Assembly: GCA_035689185.1 (NCBI GenBank)
Contig: DASSLY010000021.1
Location: forward strand, 29,647 to 93,646
Source: DASSLY01 sp035689185
GTDB lineage: Bacteria > Actinomycetota > Actinomycetes > Actinomycetales > Dermatophilaceae
Length of the DNA: 64,000 nucleotides
Direction: 5' to 3'
Positions 1 through 8,859 of the stretch are shown in pieces. A model generated the notes under the pieces. The model saw nothing but the letters and a program-made list of their open reading frames with translations, was not told where the DNA came from and did no database searches. Made by a program: the position numbers and the translations under genes. How positions within the stretch are numbered: position 1 is the first letter of the stretch; each line of letters begins with the position of its first letter.

Positions 1-189
1 CCGCCAGGCCAGCAGCGACCCGCCGCGGCGCAGGAAGTAGCCGCCCGGCGCCGTCGGCCAGGCAGCGTGCTCGGCCAGCTCCACGAACCCTCCGCCGCCG
101 AGCCGCCGGGCCGCTTCCGCGCACGCGTGGAAGGCAGACGGCGCGGCGTCGACGAACGCGCACAGGTCCAGCGCGGCGTCGTCGGGCAC
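1..189 (-). CDS. M18-family zinc aminopeptidase, N-terminal fragment (cut by window edge)
   Basis: The 63 visible codons form the start of a protein whose N-terminus matches the M18 aspartyl/cytosolic aminopeptidase family: an early DLCAFVDAAPSAFHAC stretch, then an AEAARRLGGGGFVEL segment and a GGYFLRRGGSLLAW segment, in the order usual for that family. M18 enzymes are cytoplasmic zinc exopeptidases that remove N-terminal residues from peptides. The GTG start at 189 is chosen because GGAAGG lies 9 nt upstream and the family signature begins a few residues later. The metal ligands lie beyond the left edge and cannot be checked. It follows the PfkB kinase on the same strand with a 40-bp gap, so the two may be co-transcribed. 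Confidence 0.75.
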   Translation of the reverse strand, partial: MPDDAALDLCAFVDAAPSAFHACAEAARRLGGGGFVELAEHAAWPTAPGGYFLRRGGSLLAWR

Positions 190-229
190 GCCGGCAAGCC
201 TTCCACACCGCCCGGAGGGACGGCGCGGG

Positions 230-1378
230 TCAGCCCACGGCCTCGGTGTGCCGGGGCGGCGGCCCGGGGGTCGGCTCGGCGAGGCCCTGGACGTCGGCGC
301 GACGGGCGATGGTGGCGGTGGCCCGGCGGCAGGCGCCGACCGGCACAGTCGGGATGAGGTGCTCCAGGAAGGCGTACCGCCGCAGCAGCGAGCGGTGGTA
401 GGAGCTGCCGTCCGCGGCGGCCTGCTGCTGGTGCCACCAGTCCGCGATGTCGCCCCAGCCGGGCGCCGCCAGCGACCCGCCGAACTGCTGCACCGACAGC
501 GACGCGCTGAGGTTCGCGAACGCGATCCGGTCCGCCAGCGGCCAGCCGGCCAGCGTGCCGAGCACGATCGAGGCGGCGAAGACGTCACCCGCCCCGGTGG
601 CGTCCAGCGCCGGGACGCGCAGCGCCGGGACGAGCACCTCCTCCCCGGTGCCGGCGTCGACGGCCATCGCCCCTTCGGCCGCGGTGGTGACGATGGCCAA
701 CGGGACCAGGTCGGCCAGCGCATAGAGCGCCTCGTGCGGCGTGGTGGTCCGGGTGTACGCCATCGCCTCCACCGCGTTGGGCATGAAGGCGTGACACAGG
801 TCGAGCAGGTCGAGCACGGTCCGGGACCAGCGCTGGGTGGGGTCCCAGCCGACATCGGCGAACACCAGGGCGCCCTGGTCCTTGCAGCGGCGCAGCCACG
901 ACCCCTCGTGCCCCAGCTGCCTCTCGGCGGTCAGCTCGACCATCACCGCCCTGCTGCGCTGCGGCGTCCCGACCAGCCGGTCCATCGGCATCGGCGGAGC
1001 GTGGCCGTGGGTGAGCATGGCCCGGTCCCGGTCCACCGCCATCGACACGGTCACGGGCGTGTGCCACTCCCCGAACCGTCGCGACCGCGCCAGGTCCACG
1101 TGCTCCTGCTCCTCCAGCGTGCGCCAGCAGAACTCGCCGTATTCGTCGTCGCCGAAGGCGGCGGCCATCGAGGTCCGCAGCCCCATCCGCCGGGCGGCCA
1201 CCGCCAGGTTGGCGATGCCGCCGGGGCAGGAGCCCATCCCCTCCGCCCACACCTCGGCACCCGCGGTCGGCATGGCCGGCAGGCCGGTGAAGATGATGTC
1301 CAGGAACACGGAGCCGCAGATGAAGACGTCGAAGTCGGGCTCGTCGCTGGCGCGGATGGCAGCCAGCGGGTCGAACAT
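230..1378 (-). CDS. PfkB-family carbohydrate kinase
   Basis: A 382-aa ribokinase/PfkB-fold kinase that should phosphorylate a sugar or related compound with ATP in the cytoplasm; the substrate cannot be read from the sequence. The first PfkB signature is seen as GSCPGGIANLAVAARRMG near residue 50. The second, with the catalytic Asp and anion hole, is DATGAGDVFAAS near residue 275. Length is slightly above the family norm of 300-350 because of an extended C-terminus. The ATG at 1378 is annotated, but an in-frame GTG at 1390 with GAAGGG 9 nt upstream is an equally good start (four more residues). It is divergent from a GH4 glycosidase across 210 bp, suggesting a shared sugar-utilisation role (inference). 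Confidence 0.85.
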   Translation of the reverse strand: MFDPLAAIRASDEPDFDVFICGSVFLDIIFTGLPAMPTAGAEVWAEGMGSCPGGIANLAVAARRMGLRTSMAAAFGDDEYGEFCWRTLEEQEHVDLARSRRFGEWHTPVTVSMAVDRDRAMLTHGHAPPMPMDRLVGTPQRSRAVMVELTAERQLGHEGSWLRRCKDQGALVFADVGWDPTQRWSRTVLDLLDLCHAFMPNAVEAMAYTRTTTPHEALYALADLVPLAIVTTAAEGAMAVDAGTGEEVLVPALRVPALDATGAGDVFAASIVLGTLAGWPLADRIAFANLSASLSVQQFGGSLAAPGWGDIADWWHQQQAAADGSSYHRSLLRRYAFLEHLIPTVPVGACRRATATIARRADVQGLAEPTPGPPPRHTEAVG

Positions 1379-1588
1379 CGGCTCCGGCACCGGCCTGGAC
1401 CCTTCATTCCCTGACTGAACCTGCAGGCCACGACTGCGCTTATGGTGACCGAACCGGGCCGGACGGCACAAGGTCGGGGCGCCGGCCCGGGCAGCGGACG
1501 GCCACCAACCGAACGCGACGGCACGCGATTGGTACGGTGTGGCCGGTGCCGCACCTGCGGCTGGCGGTCCAGCTCGGATGGGGTGCCG

Positions 1589-2917
1589 ATGAGGCTGGCG
1601 ATCCTGGGCGGCGGCGGGTTCCGCACCCCGCTGGTGTATGCGGCGCTGCTGGCCGACCGCCACGACCGGCGCATCACCGACGTGGTCCTGTATGACGTGG
1701 CGCCGCAACGGTTGTCGGCGATCGCGGCGGTGCTGGGTCAGCAGGCGAGCGGGCACGAGGCGCCGCCCGCGCTGCATACGACGACGGTGCTGGACGAGGC
1801 GCTCGAGGGCGCGGACTTCGTCTTCTCCGCGATCCGGGTCGGCGGCTTGCTCGCCCGGACGGCCGACGAGCGGGTCGCGCTGGACCTCGGCCTGCTCGGG
1901 CAGGAGACCACGGGGCCGGGCGGGCTCAGCTTCGCACTGCGGACCGTTCCGGTGGCGGTGCACGTGGCTCAGCGGGTGGCGTCCTGCGCGCCCGGGGCGT
2001 GGGTCATCAACTTCACCAACCCGGCGGGACTGGTGACCGAGGCGATGCAGGCCGTCCTCGGCGAGCGGGTCGTCGGCATCTGCGACTCCCCGGCCGCGCT
2101 GGTCCGTCGCGCCGTCCGGTTGCTCGAGCTGCCGGACACCGCGGCGGCGGACTACGTGGGGCTGAACCACCTCGGCTGGCTGCGCGCGCTGCGCCACGAC
2201 GGCGTGGACCACCTGCCGGGGCTGATCGCCGACGACACGCTGCTCGCAGCCACGGAGGAGGGCCAGCTCTTCGGCATGGAGTGGATCCGGACGCTGGGCG
2301 CGATCCCGAACGAGTACGTCTACTACTACGACTTCACCCGGGAGGCGGTGGCCGGCATCCGCGCCGCCGCGCGGACCCGGGGGGAGTTCCTGCTTGCCCA
2401 GCAGCGCGCCTTCTACCAGGCCGTCGCCGCGACGCCGGGGCGGGCGCTCGCGGAGTGGGACCGGGTGCGGCTGGAGCGCAACGCGACGTACCTGAGCGAG
2501 GCCCGCACCCGGGAGCGCGACCAGGAGGAGGTGCGGGGCGGCGGGTACGAGCAGGTGGCACTGGCGATCATGGCGGCCATCGCCCGGGGTGAACCGGCCG
2601 AGCTGATCCTCAACGTCCGCAACGGCACCACCGTGCCGGGACTGCCTGCCGACGCGGTGGTGGAGGTGCCGTGCTCGGTCGGCGCGGCGGGGCCCCGCCC
2701 GCACCGGTTGGACCCGTTGCTCGGCGCGCAGCTCGGCCTGGTGCAACAGGTCAAGGCGGTCGACCGGCTGGTGATCGAGGCGGCCCGCACCGGGTCGGCG
2801 GCGCTGGCTGTGCAGGCGTTCGCCCAGCACCCGCTGGTCGACTCGGTGACCTCGGCCCGCGCGCTGCTGGCCGGCTACCGGGCCCGGATCCCCGAGGTGG
2901 ACGCGGTCTTCGGCTAA
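1589..2917 (+). CDS. Family 4 glycoside hydrolase (6-phospho-beta-glucosidase type)
   Basis: A 442-aa GH4 enzyme. Members hydrolyse (often 6-phosphorylated) glycosides by an unusual redox-elimination mechanism needing NAD+ and a divalent metal. Visible: an N-terminal Rossmann dinucleotide loop ILGGGGFRTP (residues 5-14), the family block INFTNPAG (140-147), a metal-binding Cys in CDSP (C165) and the NHLGW block (N193, H194). Length is normal for the family. The ATG at 1589 matches the family N-terminus MRLAILGGGG; an in-frame GTG two codons upstream is also possible. Whether the substrate is phosphorylated cannot be decided here. The PfkB kinase transcribed divergently is a plausible metabolic partner. 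The gene is followed by a small GC hairpin and a palindromic repeat. Confidence 0.88.
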   Translation: MRLAILGGGGFRTPLVYAALLADRHDRRITDVVLYDVAPQRLSAIAAVLGQQASGHEAPPALHTTTVLDEALEGADFVFSAIRVGGLLARTADERVALDLGLLGQETTGPGGLSFALRTVPVAVHVAQRVASCAPGAWVINFTNPAGLVTEAMQAVLGERVVGICDSPAALVRRAVRLLELPDTAAADYVGLNHLGWLRALRHDGVDHLPGLIADDTLLAATEEGQLFGMEWIRTLGAIPNEYVYYYDFTREAVAGIRAAARTRGEFLLAQQRAFYQAVAATPGRALAEWDRVRLERNATYLSEARTRERDQEEVRGGGYEQVALAIMAAIARGEPAELILNVRNGTTVPGLPADAVVEVPCSVGAAGPRPHRLDPLLGAQLGLVQQVKAVDRLVIEAARTGSAALAVQAFAQHPLVDSVTSARALLAGYRARIPEVDAVFG

Positions 2918-2926
2918 CCCGCCGGC

Positions 2927-2948
2927 CTCGCGCAAGCTCGCGCGCGAG
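2927..2948 (+). terminator. Possible GC-stem terminator after the GH4 gene
   Basis: Ten bases after the GH4 stop codon, CTCGCGC (2927-2933) can pair with GCGCGAG (2942-2948) across an 8-nt loop. There is no T-run, so this is only a weak candidate. Its right arm overlaps the first bases of the palindromic repeat that follows. Confidence 0.3.
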
Positions 2949-2995
2949 TTGTCAGAACGTCGGCGCGTCATGACCCGCTCACGTTCTGACAAGGA
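2946..2995 (+). repeat. Dispersed palindromic repeat, copy A
   Basis: Perfect 12-bp inverted arms TTGTCAGAACGT (2949-2960) and ACGTTCTGACAA (2981-2992) flank a 20-bp centre that itself carries GTCATGAC (2967-2974) on the same dyad axis. Related copies lie at 30136-30179, 33414-33463 and 33486-33535. This copy sits between the GH4 gene and the PadR promoter region. Read on the + strand it would encode ELSERRRVMTRSRSDKE, close to the peptide actually encoded by the in-gene copies. Confidence 0.85.
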
Positions 2996-2996
2996 G

Positions 2997-3039
2997 TTGA
3001 CATACCCGGTATAGAGGCACCAACATACCGAGTATATCG
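2997..3039 (+). promoter_or_regulatory. Promoter/operator region of the PadR-ABC operon
   Basis: A perfect -35-like TTGACA lies at 2997-3002. It is followed by two similar dyads: ATACCCGGTAT (3002-3012, perfect around a central C) and ATACCGAGTAT (3025-3035). Their centres are 23 bp apart, about two helical turns. PadR regulators usually bind short AT-containing inverted repeats near their own promoter, so these are good autoregulatory operator candidates. No convincing -10 lies at the ideal spacing, so the exact promoter is uncertain. Confidence 0.5.
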
Positions 3040-3084
3040 ACGACCGCTGGGGGGTCGTCGGACACGTCTGAGAGGGACCCGCCC

Positions 3085-3678
3085 GTGTCGATCCGTCACA
3101 GCCTGCTCGCGCTGCTCCACGAGGAGCCGATGTACGGCGCGCAGCTGCGCACCGAGTTCGAGACCCGCACCGGCGGGACCTGGCCGCTCAACGTCGGGCA
3201 GGTCTACACGACGCTGGCCCGGCTGGAGCGGGATGGGCTGGTCGAGGCGGCCGGGGCCGCCGACGCCGACGGCCGGATCGCCTACCGGCTGACCGAGCAG
3301 GGCAGGGCCCAGGTCGCACTGTGGTGGGCCTCGCCGGTGAACCGGGACGACACCCCGCGCGACGAGCTCATCATCAAGCTCGCCCTGGCCGTGACGGTCA
3401 GCGGCGTCGACGTGCCCGCCGTCGTGCAGACCCAGCGCACCGCGACGCTGCGGCACCTGCAGGACCTCACCCGGCTGTACCGCGCGGCGGAGGACCGCGC
3501 CGACACCGGCCGCCGTGAGCCGGCCGACCTGGCCTGGCTGCTCGTCCTGGAGAACCTCCGGTATGCCGCGGAGGCGGAAGTCCGCTGGTTGGACCACGTG
3601 GAGGCCCGGCTGGCCCGGGAAACCATGCTGCCGCCCGTGGCCGCCCCCGCGCCGGCGCTGCAGGAGGTGCTCCGATGA
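3085..3678 (+). CDS. PadR-family transcriptional regulator
   Basis: A 197-aa regulator. Residues 1-80 form a PadR winged helix (HSLLALLHEEPMYGAQLRTEF, then GQVYTTLARLERDGLV for the recognition helix and wing). The C-terminal half is helical, as in PadR dimerisation domains of the longer subfamily. The GTG start is supported by AGAGGG 8 nt upstream. It overlaps the downstream ABC ATPase by 4 bp (ATGA), so it probably represses its own operon in response to a toxic or signal compound, the usual arrangement for PadR-ABC exporters. Two palindromes upstream are its likely binding sites. Confidence 0.9.
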   Translation: MSIRHSLLALLHEEPMYGAQLRTEFETRTGGTWPLNVGQVYTTLARLERDGLVEAAGAADADGRIAYRLTEQGRAQVALWWASPVNRDDTPRDELIIKLALAVTVSGVDVPAVVQTQRTATLRHLQDLTRLYRAAEDRADTGRREPADLAWLLVLENLRYAAEAEVRWLDHVEARLARETMLPPVAAPAPALQEVLR

Positions 3679-4400
3679 CCGTGGTGCTGCAGCTCGAGGC
3701 GGTCACCCGGGTCCACGGCGCCGGCGAGGCGGCCGTGCGGGCGCTGGACGGGGTGGACCTGCAGGTGGCCGCCGGCGAGCTGGTCGCCGTGATGGGGCCG
3801 AGCGGCTCGGGCAAGTCCACTCTGCTGAACCTGGCCGGCGGGTTGGACCGGCCGACCGCCGGCAGCGTGCGCATCGAGGGCACCGACGTCGGTGCGCTTC
3901 GCCCGGACGCGCTCGCCGCGCTGCGCCGGCGGTCGGTCGGCTACGTGTTCCAGGACCTGAACCTGATCCCTTCGCTCACCGCAGCCGAGAACGTCGCCCT
4001 GCCGCTGGAGCTGGACGGCCAACGGGCCCGGGCCGCGCGCGGGCTGGCCCTGGACGCGCTGGCCACGGTGGGCCTGCCCGAGCTCGCCGACCGGTATCCG
4101 GACCAGATGTCCGGCGGCCAGCAGCAGCGGGTGGCCATCGCCCGGGCGCTGGTCGGCCAGCGGCGGCTGGTGCTCGCCGACGAGCCCACCGGGGCGTTGG
4201 ACACGCACACCGGCGAGGCGGTGCTGCGGGTGCTGCGGGGCCGCTGCGATGCTGGCGCTGCCGGCCTGCTGGTGACCCACGAGGCGCGGCACGCCGCCTG
4301 GGCCGACCGGGTGGTCTTCCTCCGCGACGGCGTCGTCGTGGACACCACCGGTGCGCCCGGCCAGCCGGAGCAGCTGCTCGACCCGGCTGGCGCCCGCTGA
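3675..4400 (+). CDS. ABC transporter ATP-binding protein (MacB/LolD type)
   Basis: A 241-aa nucleotide-binding subunit with every expected motif: Walker A GPSGSGKST (41-49), Q-loop VFQD (91-94), signature MSGGQQQR (145-152), Walker B VLADEP (166-171) and switch His H202. This is the class that works with FtsX-like permeases, energising export or membrane-lipid/lipoprotein handling. It is translationally coupled to the PadR gene (4-bp overlap) and to the permease (TGATG). Confidence 0.95.
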   Translation: MTVVLQLEAVTRVHGAGEAAVRALDGVDLQVAAGELVAVMGPSGSGKSTLLNLAGGLDRPTAGSVRIEGTDVGALRPDALAALRRRSVGYVFQDLNLIPSLTAAENVALPLELDGQRARAARGLALDALATVGLPELADRYPDQMSGGQQQRVAIARALVGQRRLVLADEPTGALDTHTGEAVLRVLRGRCDAGAAGLLVTHEARHAAWADRVVFLRDGVVVDTTGAPGQPEQLLDPAGAR

Positions 4401-7141
4401 TGTCGCCGAGCCGCTGGTATGCCGGGTGGCGGGTCGCGCTGCGGGTCGCCGCCCGGGACGTGTGCCGGTATCGCTGGCGCAGCCTGTTCATCGCGGTCAT
4501 GGTCGGCCTGCCGGTACTGCTGCTCACGGCGGGGATCACCCTGCTCGCCACCGACCAGCTGTCCCCGGTCGAGACGATCCCGCGGGTCATGGGCGCCGCG
4601 GCCGCCCGGGTGGAGGCCTTGAGCGGCAGCCGGGTCGAGCAGTCCCCGGACGGCGCGTCGTTCCGTCAGCCCGAGGCGCCCCCTACAGCGGTGCCTGGTT
4701 TCGCCCCCGACAGTCCGTGGACGCCGGCCAAGCTCGCGCGCCTGACCGGCGGGACGGTGCTGCCGGTGACCGAGGCGGAGGCGCGGGCCGTGGTGGGCGA
4801 CCGGCGGGTCCGGGTCAGCGTCCTGGCGCTGGACAGCGCCGACCGGGCGGTGGCGCCGCTGCTACGGCTGGAGTCCGGCCGCTGGCCGGCCAGCGCGGAC
4901 GAGGTCGTCGTCAGCCCCGCGGGTGCCTCGAAGGGCCTACCCAGGTCCGGTCGGCTGCGGATCGAGCAGGAGGACGGTTCGGCCACGGACCTGCGCGTCG
5001 TCGGCGTGGGTCGCGGTCAGCTGGCCGATCACCAGGCCGACATGGTCGCCGCCGCGGCCCTGGTCGCCCCCTGGCAACAGGCGCTCCCGGCCTTCCTGGT
5101 CGACCGCGCCGATCCGCTGACCTGGGCCGAGGTGCAGCGGCTGAACGGGTACGGCCTGCTGGTGAAGAGCCGGCAGGTGATCACCCATCCGCCGTCGGAC
5201 GCCGAGCTCACCGACGCGCAGCGCAGCATGGCCGCTGGGAACCTCGAGCTGGCCCTTGTCATCGCGCTGGCCGCGGTGGGGATATTCATCGAGACGGCCC
5301 TGTTGGCCGGCCCGGCGTTCGCGGTGAGCGCCGCCAGGCAGCGGCGGTCACTGGCGCTCGCCGCGGTCAACGGTGCCGAACGGCGGCAGCTTCGCCGCTA
5401 CGTGCTCGGCCAGGCGTTGGTCCTCGGCGTCGCCTCCTCGTTCACGGGTGCCGTGCTGGGCATCGCCGGGGCCTGGACCGGCCTGGCCTGGTGGGCGGCT
5501 GCGAACCCGACCTTCGACACCAGGCCGTTCGACCTCGCCTGGCCGCAGCTGGTCGGTGTCGTGGCCTGCTCGGTCCTGGCCTCGGTCGTCGCCGCGATGC
5601 TGCCGGCGCGGGGGGTGGGCCGGCTCGACGTGGCGGGCACGCTGCGTGGCGGGGCGGTGAGCGGCCGCGTCAGCCGCGGCCTGCCGGCCCTCGGTGTGGT
5701 CGTCATGACGGTCAGCGCCGCGCTGGTGCTCAGCGGTGTCGTCGTCGACCAGCTCCCGGTCAGCGCGGGATTGCCGATGGTCGCCGGAGCGATCGGGCTG
5801 GTCGTCGGCGCCATGCTCGTGGTCCCGGCGCTGCTCGCGCTGCTCGGGCGCGTCGGGGCCCGGCTGCCGCTGGCGCTCCGGCTGGCCAGTCGCGACACCT
5901 CGCGGCAGCGCAGCCGGGCCACCCCGGCGGTGGCGGCGATCATGGCCGCCGTCGCCGCGATGACCGCGTTCGCGGTGGGCGCCACCAGCGAAGAGGCGCA
6001 GAACCGGCAGGACTACCAACCCCAGCTGACACTCGGCGCGGGCGCCCTGTACGGGCCGGCCGACGCCATGGACCGGGCGGCCGCGGTCGTCCGCCGCTAT
6101 GCGCCCGACCTCACCGTGCACACGTCGGGCCGCGTCTACAGCCAGCCCCCCACGACCCGGCCCCCTGAGCCCGGCTCGGCCGCGACCGTCGTCGCCGCCA
6201 TCCTCCCCGGTTGCACCCCAGCCCAGGCCTTCCGCGCGCTCACGGAGCAACACTGCGCCTCGTTGTCATCCGAGGCCAGCCAAGAGTCGTCCGCCATCGC
6301 TGTCGAAGCCTTGACCGGACTCCTGCAGCGGCTGTCGCTCTCCGAGGGCCAGCGCCAGATCCTCCAGCGTGGCGGGGTGCTGGTGGCCGACCAGCGCCTC
6401 GTCCGCAACGGTGAGGTGGTCTTCGCGTCCGGGCGCACGCGGATGGACGCCGATGGCGGGCTGGAGCCGCCGAGGGCATCGGTCCGCCAGGCGGTCCCGG
6501 CAGGTGTCGTCGACCCGGCCCGGTGGCGCACGACCTTCGGAGCGGAGGGCGCGGGCGCGGTGCTCCTGCCGCGCACCGCGACGGACCTCGGCTGGACGGT
6601 GGCGACCGATCGCCTGCGGGTGTCCGCACCCGGGGGTATGATCTCCCGGGCGGCGGAGACCGCGATCAGCGAGCACCTCGACAGTGACATGTCGCTGGTG
6701 GTTGAACGCGGCTACCAGAGCCAGAACACGGTGGTCCTGCTCATCCTGTTCGCGGTTGCCGGTCTGCTGGTGTTGGTCGCCGCACTGGTGTCCACAGCGC
6801 TGTCGCTTGCCGAGAGCCAGGCCGACATGGCGACGCTGGCCGCGGTGGGAGCCACCCGGCATACCAGGAGGTCGGTGGCCGCCGCCCAGGCGCTGGTGGT
6901 GGCCGCGTCCGGCGCGGTCCTCGGGCTGGTCATCGGCCTGGTGCCGGGGGTGGCGATCACCTGGCCACTGACCACCAACCGGTTCGACCCGGCGGCCGGG
7001 CAGAGCTACACCGCGGCGCCCGTGGTCGACATCCCGTGGCTCGGGCTCGCGGCGGTCGTCGTGCTGGTCCCGCTGCTCGCCGCCGGGCTGTCCTGCGTCG
7101 CGGTGCGCCGGGCCCCCGAGCTGACCCGTCGGCTCGCCTAG
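4400..7141 (+). CDS. FtsX/MacB-like ABC transporter permease
   Basis: A 913-aa integral membrane protein, the partner of the ATPase immediately upstream. A first membrane helix (about residues 28-50) is followed by a large extracytoplasmic region. Then come two FtsX-type helix groups (about 284-480 and 770-910) separated by a second extracytoplasmic segment, the layout of duplicated-FtsX permeases. The ATG overlaps the preceding stop. With the PadR repressor this forms a complete drug/peptide-response exporter operon; the substrate is unknown. Confidence 0.88.
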   Translation: MSPSRWYAGWRVALRVAARDVCRYRWRSLFIAVMVGLPVLLLTAGITLLATDQLSPVETIPRVMGAAAARVEALSGSRVEQSPDGASFRQPEAPPTAVPGFAPDSPWTPAKLARLTGGTVLPVTEAEARAVVGDRRVRVSVLALDSADRAVAPLLRLESGRWPASADEVVVSPAGASKGLPRSGRLRIEQEDGSATDLRVVGVGRGQLADHQADMVAAAALVAPWQQALPAFLVDRADPLTWAEVQRLNGYGLLVKSRQVITHPPSDAELTDAQRSMAAGNLELALVIALAAVGIFIETALLAGPAFAVSAARQRRSLALAAVNGAERRQLRRYVLGQALVLGVASSFTGAVLGIAGAWTGLAWWAAANPTFDTRPFDLAWPQLVGVVACSVLASVVAAMLPARGVGRLDVAGTLRGGAVSGRVSRGLPALGVVVMTVSAALVLSGVVVDQLPVSAGLPMVAGAIGLVVGAMLVVPALLALLGRVGARLPLALRLASRDTSRQRSRATPAVAAIMAAVAAMTAFAVGATSEEAQNRQDYQPQLTLGAGALYGPADAMDRAAAVVRRYAPDLTVHTSGRVYSQPPTTRPPEPGSAATVVAAILPGCTPAQAFRALTEQHCASLSSEASQESSAIAVEALTGLLQRLSLSEGQRQILQRGGVLVADQRLVRNGEVVFASGRTRMDADGGLEPPRASVRQAVPAGVVDPARWRTTFGAEGAGAVLLPRTATDLGWTVATDRLRVSAPGGMISRAAETAISEHLDSDMSLVVERGYQSQNTVVLLILFAVAGLLVLVAALVSTALSLAESQADMATLAAVGATRHTRRSVAAAQALVVAASGAVLGLVIGLVPGVAITWPLTTNRFDPAAGQSYTAAPVVDIPWLGLAAVVVLVPLLAAGLSCVAVRRAPELTRRLA

Positions 7142-7171
7142 GCGCGCCAGCCCGTCTCCGCGCGAGGGGTG

Positions 7172-8176
7172 TCAGGTGAGTGGCTTGTGCCAGGCGGTGG
7201 TCGCGAACTGGACGTCCAGGCCCGCCCGCCGGTAGACGCTCGGGGCGCCGGTCGGGCTGTCGCTGTCCACCCCCAAGGCGACCCGGGTGTACCCCTCGGC
7301 CCGGGCCAGCTCGAAGGCGTGGTGCAGCAGGGCCCCCGCGATCCCCTGGCCCCGGTAGGCCCGGCGGGTGCCCAGCATCATCACGTACAAGGTGCGCTCG
7401 GCGGCCATCTGCCGGCTGCATGTCATCGTCGCGGCGGGCTCGCCGTCAACCGTCGCGACGAACCAGAACCTCGGTTCGAAACCGGGCGCCCGGCGCAACC
7501 GCTCGGCGAACGCGTCATACGGCTCCGGGTCGTGGCCCCAGTGGTCGGCGAAGGTCTCCTCCCGCAGCAGGTGGATGAGACGGTAATCATCGCTGACCTC
7601 GATCCGTAGGCCCGGGACGTCCGGTGCCGGCCTCGGGACCTCCGGCACGTCGCCGGCCATCCGCCAGAAGGTGCGGACGCGGCCGAACCCCGCCCGCTCC
7701 AGTCGCCCCTCGGTCGGAGTGTCGCCGACCAGGGAGCCCGCGCCCAGCCGTGGGTCGCGGATCTGGTGTCCGGCGTAGTGCGCCCGGGCCCAGCCCTCGA
7801 CCGCCGCCCAGCCGGCCGCCGAGACCGCGTCGCCGAGCCCCGATGGCAACCCCGGGTCGACATACACGTCGGTGAGGTAGTTCGAGGCGCCCAGCCGCGG
7901 GTCGGTCCACCACCAGGAGACCACCCGGCCGGAACCGCGGTCCCTCACCACCGCCTGGTCGCGGCGCCCGTGCAGGCCCGGGCCCGTGTCGCTCTCGATG
8001 TCCTCGGCCCCCCAGTCGGCGTACCCGAGCACCGCGGTGTCGCAGGCGCAGACCAGCCGGTAAACCTCCTCGACGTCGTCCGGACCGACCGGCAACAGGG
8101 TGAACCGGTCCGCGAGGTCGGCCGGCAGAGGGGGCAGGACGACCGGTGCGGGATGGGCGAGGTCGGCACTGTCCAC
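7172..8176 (-). CDS. GNAT acetyltransferase with two GNAT domains
   Basis: A protein of about 334 aa whose two halves both look like GNAT folds, as in mycothiol-synthase-like acetyltransferases. The C-terminal half has a clear acetyl-CoA motif A, RRAYRGQGIAGALL, followed by VALGVDSDSPTGAPSVYRRAGL, a typical GNAT ending. The start is unsettled: GTG at 8176 gives a sensible N-terminus, while a TTG at 8212 would add 12 residues; neither has a strong ribosome site. It converges on the permease gene with 30 bp between stops. Substrate unknown; it is probably not MshD itself because the location and N-half diverge (inference). Confidence 0.8.
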   Translation of the reverse strand: MDSADLAHPAPVVLPPLPADLADRFTLLPVGPDDVEEVYRLVCACDTAVLGYADWGAEDIESDTGPGLHGRRDQAVVRDRGSGRVVSWWWTDPRLGASNYLTDVYVDPGLPSGLGDAVSAAGWAAVEGWARAHYAGHQIRDPRLGAGSLVGDTPTEGRLERAGFGRVRTFWRMAGDVPEVPRPAPDVPGLRIEVSDDYRLIHLLREETFADHWGHDPEPYDAFAERLRRAPGFEPRFWFVATVDGEPAATMTCSRQMAAERTLYVMMLGTRRAYRGQGIAGALLHHAFELARAEGYTRVALGVDSDSPTGAPSVYRRAGLDVQFATTAWHKPLT

Positions 8177-8262
8177 GGGGCCAGGCTGGCAAAGCCGCCG
8201 GTTCGGCGGCAATCGGTTTACCGCGGTGCTCGGTGACCGGAGCGGCCAGGCAGGATGGAGCC

Positions 8263-8856
8263 ATGACGGATCAGGGTGCAGACCAGCCGCGCCAGCAGCG
8301 GATCGTCGTGGTGACGCAGGAGGGGATGGGCGTGTCCTCGGGCCAACCGCAGGGCCAGGCCACGGCCCAGCGCGAGGAGACCAGCCCCGCCGACCTGGTC
8401 CAGCAGCCGGCCAAGGTGATGCGGATCGGCTCGATGATCAAGCAGCTGCTGGAAGAGGTCCGCAACGCCCCGCTCGACGAGGCCGGCCGCACCCGGTTGG
8501 CCGAGATCCACCGCCGCTCCATCACCGAGCTGGAGCAGGGCCTGGCCCCGGAGCTGGTGGAGGAGCTGGAGCGGATCGCGCTTCCGTTCGCCGACGACGC
8601 GCCCTCCGACGCCGAGCTGCGGATCGCCCAGGCGCAGCTGGTGGGCTGGCTGGAGGGGCTGTTCCACGGCATCCAGACCGCGTTGTTCGCCCAGCAGATG
8701 GCCGCCCAGGCGCAGCTGCAGGAGATGCGCCGGGCCCTGCCGGCCGGGCACGGCGACAGCACCCACCCCGCGCAGCAGGGGCCGCAAATGCCCCCTGGTA
8801 TGCCGGGACGCCACCCGGGCGCGGACCAGGACCGCCCGACGGGGCAGTACCTCTGA
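8263..8856 (+). CDS. bpa: Bacterial proteasome activator Bpa (PafE)
   Basis: A 197-aa protein matching the actinobacterial Bpa/PafE family (formerly DUF2587). Bpa forms a dodecameric ring that opens the 20S proteasome gate without ATP. Seen: a disordered Gln-rich N-terminus, a helical core with AKVMRIGSMIKQLLEE and LVGWLEGLFHGIQTALFAQQ, and the C-terminal GQYL (194-197) that docks into the 20S alpha-ring. AGGA lies 7 nt before the ATG. The presence of Bpa implies that the organism encodes a 20S proteasome elsewhere. It lies 3 bp before a GntR regulator on the same strand. Confidence 0.93.
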   Translation: MTDQGADQPRQQRIVVVTQEGMGVSSGQPQGQATAQREETSPADLVQQPAKVMRIGSMIKQLLEEVRNAPLDEAGRTRLAEIHRRSITELEQGLAPELVEELERIALPFADDAPSDAELRIAQAQLVGWLEGLFHGIQTALFAQQMAAQAQLQEMRRALPAGHGDSTHPAQQGPQMPPGMPGRHPGADQDRPTGQYL

Positions 8857-8859
8857 GCC

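Noticed and set aside
230..2992. A 920-codon open frame on the minus strand spanning both kinase and glycosidase regions
   Set aside because: Only the part up to 1378/1390 shows the PfkB family; the rest is the Arg/Gly/Pro-rich shadow of the GH4 gene on the other strand, a common artefact in high-GC DNA.
3003..3026. Full sigma-70 promoter
   Set aside because: A perfect TTGACA is present but no acceptable -10 occurs at 16-18 bp; kept only as a promoter/operator region.
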